A stretch of 8,870 nucleotides of DNA, from positions 1 to 8,870 of the forward strand of contig JAFABT010000373.1 in assembly GCA_023425905.1 (NCBI GenBank), written 5' to 3'. A model generated the notes under the pieces. That model made no database searches, was not told where the DNA came from, and saw only the letters and a program-made list of their open reading frames with translations. Position numbers and translations under genes: made by a program. Positions 1 through 5,975 of this stretch are shown here, piece after piece (position 1 is the first letter of the stretch; the number at the start of each line of letters is the position of its first letter). This stretch comes from Actinomycetes bacterium. Its GTDB lineage: Bacteria; Actinomycetota; Actinomycetes; Actinomycetales; Cellulomonadaceae.

Positions 1-131
1 CCGCCACCTCCTCATCGAGGGGCGGCCCGTGCGGGCTCCTCTGCGTCCGGCCGCAGGCGCGCGGACTCGCCCCCGCAGCGCTCGCGCGCTCGCCGCATCC
101 CGGTGTCGGCGCCCCCTGACAGACTGCCGCC
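1..131. other. Leader region upstream of the nuclease-helicase, no assignable gene
   Basis: No recognisable coding region is seen here. The forward frame of the downstream gene is open from the window edge to a TGA at 117-119 and is rich in G/C third positions, so it could be the tail of an upstream gene ending 12 bp before the next start. Its residues match nothing I know, and a second forward frame is also open throughout. Short GC-rich inverted repeats occur at 25-36 (GCCCG-TG-CGGGC) and 41-56 (CTGCG, 6-nt loop, CGCAG). Neither is strong enough to call a terminator. No clear -10/-35 pair was found. Confidence 0.3.
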
Positions 132-3100
132 ATGCAGATCCTCGACGGTGGCGTCGTCCTCAGCGCGAGCGATCTCACGGCCGCGGCCTCGTGCGAGTTC
201 GCGCTGCTGCGATCTCTCGACGCCCAGCTCGGACGTTTGGATCCCGCGGAGGCCGTCGTCGACGACGCGATGCTCGCGCGGACGGCGTCCCTGGGCCTCG
301 CCCATGAGGAGCGGCTGCTCGCTGAGCTGCTCAGCGAGCATGGGCCGTTCAACCCCGCGACAGGACGGGGCGTGCTCACCCTGCCGAGCGGAGCGGCCTG
401 GACCCGAGGCACCCTCACCGAGCGGCGCGACCGCACGCTCGAGGCCCTGCGGGCCGGGGCCGATGTCGTCTACCAGGGGCAGGTGTTCGACGGGACGTTC
501 TCAGGCCGCGCAGACTTCCTCGTCCACACCGACGCCGGGTACGTCGTCCTCGACACCAAGCTCGCGAGGCACGCGAAGGTCACGGCGGTGCTCCAGCTCG
601 CCGCGTACGGGGACGTGCTCGCGCAGGCCGGCATTCCCCTCGCGCCGGCGGCCGAGCTCGTGCTCGGTGACCGGTCCAGGTCCGTGCACCGGCTCGACGA
701 CGTCATCCCCGTGTTCCGGCACCGTCGCGCCCGCCTCGAGCACGTCCTCGCCCGGCATCTCGCCGCCACCGGTCCTGCGGCGTGGGGCGCGACGGACGTC
801 CAGGCCTGCGGGCGGTGCGCGACGTGCGAGTCCTTCGTCGCCGAGCACCGCGACCTGCTCCTCGTCGCCGGGCTGACCGGCACGCAGCGCACGCGCCTCC
901 GGGCGGCGGGTCTCGCGACGATCGACGACCTCGCGGCGAGTGAGGGACCGATCCCCGGCATGGCCTCGTCCACAGCCGCGACGCTGCGCGCGCAGGCCTC
1001 GCTCCAGGTGCAGCAGTCCCCGCCCGACGGCCACGGTCCCGTGCTGCCCGACGGCCGCCCGGAGGTGACGATCGACGTCTTCGCTCCCGACGCGCTGAGC
1101 CACCTGCCCCGGCCGGACGCCGGCGACCTCTTCTTCGACTTCGAGGGCGACCCGCTGTGGTCGGAGGACACGTCGACGGACTGGGGCCTCGAGTACCTGT
1201 TCGGCGTCCTCTCCGCAGTGGACGGCGGCGCCGGTCAGTCGACGTTCACCCCGCTGTGGGCCCACGACCGTGCGCAGGAGCGACAGGCGCTGCTGGACTT
1301 CCTCGCCCTCGTCGTCGAGCGGCGCGAGCGGAACCCAGGCATGCACGTCTACCACTACGCGCCCTACGAGACGACGGCGCTCAAGCGGCTCGTGGGACGG
1401 CACGGCGTGGGCGAGGAGGTGCTCGACGACCTGCTGCGCTGCGGCGTCTTCGTCGACCTGTACGCCGTCGTCCGGGCTGGGATCAGGACGTCTCAGCCGT
1501 CGTACTCGATCAAGGCGCTCGAGCCGCTGTACTCCCCCACGGCTCGCGCCGGCGTGACGAACGCCCAGGACTCGATCACGGAGTACGCGGACGCCTGCGC
1601 GCTGCGCGAGGCCGGCCTCGCTGACGCGTACGCGGAGAAGATCGGCCAGATCGCGGCGTACAACCGCGACGACTGCGTCTCGACGCGGGACCTGCGCGAC
1701 TGGTTGCTCGACCGGGCCCGCGAGCACGGCGTCAAGCCCGCGGGACGCACCGCAGAGCTGGTCGGCGACGCCACGGTGCGGGTCCCCGGCGACCTCGAGC
1801 TGCGGGCGCTCGCTGCCGAGCAGGCGCTCCGTTCCCGGATGCGAGACGTCCCGCAGATAGAGCGCACCGCCGAGGAGCAGGCGCTCGCGATGCTCGCGGC
1901 GGCGCTGCACTTCCACCGGCGGGAAGAGCGCCCCGCCTGGTGGGAGCACTTCGACCGGCTCGGAACGCCCGTCGACGAGTGGACGTCGCGGTCGGTGTTC
2001 CGGCCCGGCGACCGCTCGGCCTCTGGCGAAGATCCCGTGGCCGCGACGCCGTGGCGCGCTCCCGCGGCAGGCAGCTCGCTCCGGAGCCGGGAGCTCACCC
2101 TGCGCGGCCTGCTCGAACCCGGGAGCGACCTCGGCCCGGGCGCTTCAATGTGGGCGGTGTACGAGACGGCAGCCGCATTCGCGATGAAGTCGTCCGCCTC
2201 GGGCTCTCTGTGCTGGAACCCGTCGAGCGTGACGATCGAGACCGTCCGTACGGTCGGCGAGGAGACGACGCTCCGCGTCACCGAGAAGGCACCCCGAGGG
2301 GAGACGGGGTGGGACGCGGTGCCCGTCGCGCTCGTGCCCGTCGTCCCCATGATGAGCAAGCCCCTGCAGATCGCGGTGTGCGAGCTCGCCGAGGAGGTCG
2401 TCGCCTCGCACGGGCGCGACGCCGAGCACGCGTCCCTCTTGCCGGCACGCGCGGTGTTGGACCTGCTGCGCCGCACACCGCCGCGCTTCCGCCCCGGCCA
2501 CGCCCTGCCTCCCGCCGACGATCGGGAGGCCGATCCGGTCGACGCGCTCACGCGCGCCGTGCTCGGCCTCGACGGCTCCTACATCGCGGTCCAAGGGCCA
2601 CCTGGCACCGGCAAGACGTACACGGGGTCGCACGTCATCGCCCGCCTGGTGAGCGACGGGTGGCGCGTCGGCGTCGTCGCGCAGTCCCACGCCGTCGTCG
2701 AGAACATGCTCGCGGCGGTGCGAGCCGCGGGCGTCGGGAAGGACCAGGTCGCGAAGAAGCCCTCCGCAGGCGCCGCGGCGCACGACTGGACCGCGCTCGA
2801 CAAGCCGACGGACTTCGCCGCGTTCCTCCGGTCGAAGCCCGAGGGCACCGGCTACGTCGTCGGCGGCACGGCGTGGGACTTCGCCCCCGCGTCGAAGGTG
2901 CCCGAGGGCGGCTACGACCTGCTCGTCATCGACGAGGCCGGGCAGTTCGCCCTCGCGAACACGCTTGCGGTCGCGCGGTCCGCCCGCAACGTCCTGCTGC
3001 TCGGAGACCCGCAGCAGCTGCCCCAGGTCTCCCAGGGCACGCACCCCGAGCCGGTCGAGACCTCCGCGCTGGCCTGGCTCATGGCGGGGCACGCGACCCT

Positions 3101-3761
3101 CCCCGACGGCCTCGGCTTCTTCCTCGCCCGCTCGTGGCGGATGCACCCTGCGGTGTGCAGCGCGGTCTCCCGGCTGTCCTACGAGAACCGTGTCGTCTCA
3201 CAGCCGGGCGTGGCTGACCGGCGCGGGATCGAGGGCGTCGATCCCGGCGTGCGCACCGTCCTCGTCGCGCACGACGGGGACGCGACGGTGAGCACCGCCG
3301 AGGCCGACACGGTCGTCGAGCAGGTCCGTACGCTCGTCGGACGGCGCTGGACCGACCCGCACGCCCGCACCCCCGGGGACCGCGACCGTCCGCTCACCGC
3401 GGCCGACGTGCTCGTCGTCGCCGCGTACAACGCGCAGGTCTCGGAGATCCGTCGGCGTCTCGTGCACGCGGGGCTGGGCGAGACGAGGGTCGGGACGGTC
3501 GACAAGTTCCAAGGCCAGGAGGCCCCCGTCGCGATCATGTCCCTCGCCGCGTCGAGCGCCGCGGAGGTGCCTCGCGGCATCGAGTTCCTGCTCAACCGCA
3601 ACCGTGTCAACGTCGCCGTCTCCCGGGCCCAGGTGCTCGCGGTCGTCGTCCGGGCGCCCGGGGTCGTCGACCATCTCCCCGCCACACCGGCGGGCCTCGC
3701 CGAGCTGGGTGCCTTTCTCGGGCTCAGCCCGACCATCGGGCCCGCGGTCGTCAGGGAGTGA
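132..3761 (+). CDS. TM0106-family RecB-like nuclease fused to RNase H-like exonuclease and SF1 (UPF1/DNA2-like) helicase
   Basis: This 1209-residue cytoplasmic protein has three apparent enzymatic modules. Residues 50-165 look like a PD-(D/E)XK nuclease: H58-E59, D128, D141-T-K143 and the QLAAYG motif at 155-160. C21 and the CGRCATC cluster (C226, C229, C232) flank the nuclease, as the iron-sulfur cysteines do in Cas4, AddB and Dna2. Residues 246-290 resemble a helix-hairpin-helix. Residues 333-527 look like an RNase H-like (YprB/DnaQ-type) fold, with FDFEGD (D336, E338), HYAPYE (E413) and YNRDD (D513, D514). Residues 800-1175 are a complete helicase: Walker A GPPGTGKT 822-829, DEAGQ 934-938, LLLGDPQQLPQV 956-967, SWRMHP 1001-1006, GTVDKFQGQE 1121-1130 and NVAVSRAQ 1160-1167. 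The order matches the family called TM0106 RecB-like putative nuclease. Its substrate is unknown; processing of branched or damaged DNA, or RNA-DNA hybrids, is inference. The ATG at 132 is the only start possible after the in-frame TGA at 117-119. No Shine-Dalgarno sequence precedes it, so leaderless or weak translation is possible. No transmembrane segment is seen. Confidence 0.93.
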   Translation: MQILDGGVVLSASDLTAAASCEFALLRSLDAQLGRLDPAEAVVDDAMLARTASLGLAHEERLLAELLSEHGPFNPATGRGVLTLPSGAAWTRGTLTERRDRTLEALRAGADVVYQGQVFDGTFSGRADFLVHTDAGYVVLDTKLARHAKVTAVLQLAAYGDVLAQAGIPLAPAAELVLGDRSRSVHRLDDVIPVFRHRRARLEHVLARHLAATGPAAWGATDVQACGRCATCESFVAEHRDLLLVAGLTGTQRTRLRAAGLATIDDLAASEGPIPGMASSTAATLRAQASLQVQQSPPDGHGPVLPDGRPEVTIDVFAPDALSHLPRPDAGDLFFDFEGDPLWSEDTSTDWGLEYLFGVLSAVDGGAGQSTFTPLWAHDRAQERQALLDFLALVVERRERNPGMHVYHYAPYETTALKRLVGRHGVGEEVLDDLLRCGVFVDLYAVVRAGIRTSQPSYSIKALEPLYSPTARAGVTNAQDSITEYADACALREAGLADAYAEKIGQIAAYNRDDCVSTRDLRDWLLDRAREHGVKPAGRTAELVGDATVRVPGDLELRALAAEQALRSRMRDVPQIERTAEEQALAMLAAALHFHRREERPAWWEHFDRLGTPVDEWTSRSVFRPGDRSASGEDPVAATPWRAPAAGSSLRSRELTLRGLLEPGSDLGPGASMWAVYETAAAFAMKSSASGSLCWNPSSVTIETVRTVGEETTLRVTEKAPRGETGWDAVPVALVPVVPMMSKPLQIAVCELAEEVVASHGRDAEHASLLPARAVLDLLRRTPPRFRPGHALPPADDREADPVDALTRAVLGLDGSYIAVQGPPGTGKTYTGSHVIARLVSDGWRVGVVAQSHAVVENMLAAVRAAGVGKDQVAKKPSAGAAAHDWTALDKPTDFAAFLRSKPEGTGYVVGGTAWDFAPASKVPEGGYDLLVIDEAGQFALANTLAVARSARNVLLLGDPQQLPQVSQGTHPEPVETSALAWLMAGHATLPDGLGFFLARSWRMHPAVCSAVSRLSYENRVVSQPGVADRRGIEGVDPGVRTVLVAHDGDATVSTAEADTVVEQVRTLVGRRWTDPHARTPGDRDRPLTAADVLVVAAYNAQVSEIRRRLVHAGLGETRVGTVDKFQGQEAPVAIMSLAASSAAEVPRGIEFLLNRNRVNVAVSRAQVLAVVVRAPGVVDHLPATPAGLAELGAFLGLSPTIGPAVVRE

Positions 3762-5208
3762 GCCGGAGCGCGTCCGCAACGAGGCCGAACACCTCGACCT
3801 GCTCGCGCAGCGCGACCACCCGTGCTGCGCCGGGACCCGTGGCCGTGACGCGCACCGGACCGCCGGTGTGCTCCTGCCGACCGGTCGTCGTCGCGTACGA
3901 CACCGTGAGGACGCCGCCGCCCTCCGTCCGCAAGGAGCGGGTGAGCCCAGCCGTCGTCGCCCCCGACGGAACGATCTGGGTCGCCTGGGCATGATCAGCG
4001 GTGACGACGACGAGCGTGTCGCCGTCGGCCGCGGCGAAGTCGAGCGCAGCGCGCACGGCGCGGTCGAAGGCGAGGGTCTCGCCGATCTGTCCGCACGGGT
4101 CGGCGCGGTGCGCCCGCTTGTCGATGCTCGCGCCCTCCACCTGGAGGAAGAATCCAGCGGCCGGATCAGCCCCGTCGAGCAGCGTGAGCGCGGCGCGTGT
4201 CATCGCCTCGAGCGTCGGCTGGGACGCCGGACGCTCGTCCGAGCGCCCGCACCGCGCCGGTGTCTCTGCCCCGCCGTCGGGCGTCGCCGCAGGCCCCGAC
4301 CACTCGACGGCAAGGTGACCGGGGGCGAAGAGCCCGAGGACGGGATCCCTCAGGTCGTCGGGCCGGAGATCGGCAAGCCCGCCCTCATCGGTGACGATCC
4401 GGAACCCGCGCTCGCGTGCCTGGTCATGGAGCGAGAGCCCCTCCCACCGACCGGCCCGGGCCCGCTCGGCGAAGACGTCAGCCCCGCCGCCGAGGGTGAG
4501 ATCAGGCGGTGCCGCGAGCAGCTGTTCGCTGATGGACCCGGAACCGCCGTTCTCGAGCGCATCGCCCGGGCAGCGCTCCGTCGTGCTTGCCGGCCCGTCG
4601 CACGCCCGGTCGACCACGTGTGCGACCTGGACCGCGGCCGTCGCGTCCTGGACGGCTGCGGTCGTCACCGACCCCGTGCGCATACCTGCCTCCGCTGCGA
4701 GCTCGACGAGCGTGCGTAGCGGGCGTCCCTCCCGGTCGACCGAGATCGCCCGATCGACCGTCCGGCGACCTGTCGCGATCGCCGTCCCGCTCGCCGCCGA
4801 GTCCGCGACGAGGTCGTCCGCGCCGTCTCGGGTGAGCGACCGCACCGTGACGAGCGCGAGCGCGTCCAGCCGGTCGATCCCTGCGAGCAGCCCGCCGGGC
4901 CCCGGCTGGTACGCACGCGCCGCCTCGATCTCGGCCTCCCCCATCCCGTCGCCGATGAGCAGGACGACGTTCCGGGCCCGCGGGGCCCGCTCGTCGGCGG
5001 GCGTAGGCGTCGCCGGGCCTGCCGGTGGCCAACGCGTCATTTCCGTGCTCGTCGCCGACGCGGACGCCGGAGCAGCCCCCGACGCGGTCCCAGGGCCGGA
5101 GTGCGTCCTCGGCAGGCCCACTGCGAGCACGGCGAGCACGACGAGACCGGCAGCCGCGGCTCCCGCCGCGGTCGCCGCAACGACGGGTCGACGCGCAGAC
5201 CTGCCCAT
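3751..5208 (-). CDS. phoA: Alkaline phosphatase, E. coli PhoA type, exported
   Basis: This 485-residue enzyme hydrolyses phosphate monoesters outside the membrane, releasing phosphate for uptake. The N-terminus has basic residues and a hydrophobic stretch (about 9-32) that acts as signal peptide or membrane anchor. An Ala/Ser/Pro-rich linker follows to about residue 78. There is an RR at 6-7, but the context is a poor Tat motif, and no lipobox cysteine is seen. The PhoA active site is complete by motif: D87 in IGDGMG, D136-S137 (phosphoserine nucleophile) in DSAASGTA, D188 and T190 in QDAT, R201, E358, D363, K364 and H367 in VEGASIDKRAH, D405-H406 in TADHAQ and H447 in EHTGG. Cys203/Cys213 and Cys320/Cys372 match the two disulfides of the E. 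coli enzyme, which fits an extracytoplasmic location. Asp188 with Lys364 is the E. coli pairing (D153/K328) rather than the His pairing of mammalian enzymes. The start at 5208 has a GGGGAGGG Shine-Dalgarno 5 nt upstream. Its last codons overlap the convergent nuclease-helicase gene. Confidence 0.95.
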   Translation of the reverse strand: MGRSARRPVVAATAAGAAAAGLVVLAVLAVGLPRTHSGPGTASGAAPASASATSTEMTRWPPAGPATPTPADERAPRARNVVLLIGDGMGEAEIEAARAYQPGPGGLLAGIDRLDALALVTVRSLTRDGADDLVADSAASGTAIATGRRTVDRAISVDREGRPLRTLVELAAEAGMRTGSVTTAAVQDATAAVQVAHVVDRACDGPASTTERCPGDALENGGSGSISEQLLAAPPDLTLGGGADVFAERARAGRWEGLSLHDQARERGFRIVTDEGGLADLRPDDLRDPVLGLFAPGHLAVEWSGPAATPDGGAETPARCGRSDERPASQPTLEAMTRAALTLLDGADPAAGFFLQVEGASIDKRAHRADPCGQIGETLAFDRAVRAALDFAAADGDTLVVVTADHAQATQIVPSGATTAGLTRSLRTEGGGVLTVSYATTTGRQEHTGGPVRVTATGPGAARVVALREQVEVFGLVADALRLTP

Positions 5209-5212
5209 GCCG

Positions 5213-5220
5213 CCCTCCCC
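5213..5220 (-). promoter_or_regulatory. Ribosome binding site of the alkaline phosphatase
   Basis: The minus strand reads GGGGAGGG here. Its GGAGG core lies 5 nt before the ATG at 5208. This supports that ATG as the true start and predicts efficient translation. Confidence 0.75.
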
Positions 5221-5256
5221 GTCCTCACGAAGCGCCGCTCGTGCCCCGCCGCCCCC

Positions 5257-5274
5257 GCCGTCAGCCGGGTGTCA
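5257..5274 (-). promoter_or_regulatory. Candidate PHO-box-like direct repeat upstream of the alkaline phosphatase
   Basis: On the minus strand two related 7-mers, TGACACC and TGACGGC, are separated by 4 nt, giving an 11-bp period. They end 48 nt before the phosphatase start. PhoB/PhoP-type regulators bind direct repeats with an 11-bp period (7-bp units, 4-bp spacers). The spacing therefore fits, and each unit matches 5 of 7 positions of the mycobacterial PhoP half-site TCACAGC. Only five bases (TGAC plus a C) are shared between the copies at fixed positions, so chance is a real alternative in such GC-rich DNA. No convincing -10 hexamer was found nearby. Confidence 0.2.
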
Positions 5275-5305
5275 GGTTGGCGACCTGGTCGCGAGTCCGA
5301 TCTTC

Positions 5306-5327
5306 GTCCCGCGGACCGCAGCGGGAC
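5306..5327. repeat. Inverted repeat, 7-bp arms with 8-nt loop
   Basis: GTCCCGC (5306-5312) and GCGGGAC (5321-5327) are perfect inverted copies around an 8-nt loop. No T-tract follows on either strand. It lies about 100 bp upstream of the phosphatase start and about 100 bp past the exonuclease stop. It could be an operator, a 5' leader hairpin of the phosphatase transcript or a secondary terminator. Function is not established. Confidence 0.4.
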
Positions 5328-5340
5328 AAGGTGCGCGCTG

Positions 5341-5380
5341 ACGTGCACGTGCGTGCGGTAGGTGCGTGCGCCCCGCACGT
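5341..5380. repeat. Cluster of palindrome and direct repeats in the exonuclease-phosphatase gap
   Basis: A perfect 10-bp palindrome, ACGTGCACGT, occupies 5341-5350 and overlaps a second one, GCACGTGC, at 5345-5352. The 9-mer GTGCGTGCG occurs twice, at 5349-5357 and 5362-5370. CGTGCGG (5352-5358) and CCGCACG (5373-5379) form 7-bp inverted arms around a 14-nt loop. Such a cluster could be a regulator binding region for the phosphatase, whose start is about 130 bp away, or part of a termination zone for the glnE-exonuclease transcript. The repeats are direct sequence observations; the roles are inference. Confidence 0.4.
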
Positions 5381-5390
5381 CATCCGCATC

Positions 5391-5420
5391 GCGCCCGTGT
5401 GCGGATCAGCCGCACGGCGC
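5391..5420 (-). terminator. Likely terminator of the glnE-exonuclease transcript
   Basis: A strong GC-rich stem-loop starts 3 nt after the exonuclease stop. GTGCGG (5399-5404) pairs with CCGCAC (5410-5415) around a 5-nt loop. GCGCC (5391-5395) pairs with GGCGC (5416-5420) below a 3-nt bulge, giving 11 pairs in all. No U-tract follows in the minus-strand transcript, which is common for actinobacterial stem-loop terminators. Rho-dependent termination cannot be excluded. Confidence 0.5.
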
Positions 5421-5423
5421 GAT

Positions 5424-5966
5424 TCACGCGGACGCGGGATGAGTGACGAGCGCCCTCATGTCCTCGGCCCCCGTACGCTGCGCGAGCGCGACGGCCACCC
5501 GGGCAGCAGCGACGGCGTCGTCCTCCGCGTCATGGTGGCGGAACGAGGCGAGGCCGAGCGCCCCGACGACGTGCGGCAGCTTGTACGACGGGAGCGAGAG
5601 TGCGCGCTTCGCAAGCGCCCAGGTGCACGCGAAGTCCCGCTCGACCCAGTCGAGGCCGTGCAGCTCGCCCGCGCGCCGCAGCACCGAACGGTCGAAGGGT
5701 GCGTTGTGGGCGACGAGGACGTCGTCGGCGACGAGGTCGACGAACCAGGGCCACAACGCGTCCCACGTCGGGGCACCCGCGACCTCGTGGGCACGGATGC
5801 CGTGCACCGAGATGTTCATCGGATTGAACTCGACCCCGCGGCCCGGGTTGACGAGTCGCGAGAACCGTTCGACGACGACGCCGTCGACGACCTTCGCGAC
5901 GCCTACCGCGCACACGGACGAGCGCTGGGCGTTCGCGGTCTCGAAGTCGACGGAGGTGAAGCTCAT
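5424..5966 (-). CDS. DEDDh-family 3'-5' exonuclease (DnaQ-like, single domain)
   Basis: This 180-residue protein is a stand-alone exonuclease domain related to the DNA polymerase III epsilon subunit. All DEDDh motifs are visible: Exo I D7-F-E9 in SVDFETAN, Exo II HNAPFD with D92, and Exo III with H145 and D150 in HHDAEDDA. It should remove 3' nucleotides from DNA or RNA using two metal ions. Its specific substrate (proofreading, repair or small-RNA trimming) cannot be read from sequence. It lacks a BRCT, helicase or polymerase domain and has no signal peptide. The ATG at 5966 is chosen because family members start a few residues before the Exo I motif. An in-frame GTG at 5975 would add three residues and overlap the glnE stop as GTGA. 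The gene lies 5 bp after glnE, so the two are probably co-transcribed. Confidence 0.9.
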   Translation of the reverse strand: MSFTSVDFETANAQRSSVCAVGVAKVVDGVVVERFSRLVNPGRGVEFNPMNISVHGIRAHEVAGAPTWDALWPWFVDLVADDVLVAHNAPFDRSVLRRAGELHGLDWVERDFACTWALAKRALSLPSYKLPHVVGALGLASFRHHDAEDDAVAAARVAVALAQRTGAEDMRALVTHPASA

Positions 5967-5975
5967 GCCCCTCAC
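5967..5975 (-). promoter_or_regulatory. glnE stop / exonuclease start junction, translational coupling
   Basis: On the minus strand the junction reads GTGAGGGGC followed by the exonuclease ATG. The TGA (5974-5972) ends glnE, and GAGGGG (5973-5968) is Shine-Dalgarno-like but only 1 nt from the ATG, closer than normal. The GTG at 5975 overlaps the stop by four bases. Either start implies reinitiation by ribosomes finishing glnE rather than independent loading. Confidence 0.55.

Noticed and set aside
501..1949. Long minus-strand open frame of 482 codons inside the nuclease-helicase gene
   Set aside because: It is antisense to a gene with clear domain motifs and gives an Arg/Val/Gly-rich, low-complexity product with no family features. 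Long spurious frames are expected on the opposite strand in DNA of this GC content.
3604..4719. Plus-strand open frame of 371 codons crossing from the helicase end into the phosphatase
   Set aside because: It overlaps the helicase motif VI region in another frame and then runs antisense to the phosphatase catalytic motifs. Its product is unrecognisable and Arg-rich.
5206..5208. Tat export or lipoprotein signal for the phosphatase
   Set aside because: RR at residues 6-7 is followed by Pro-Val-Val rather than a Tat consensus, and there is no cysteine after the hydrophobic stretch. A Sec signal or anchor is simpler, and the two disulfides fit Sec export.
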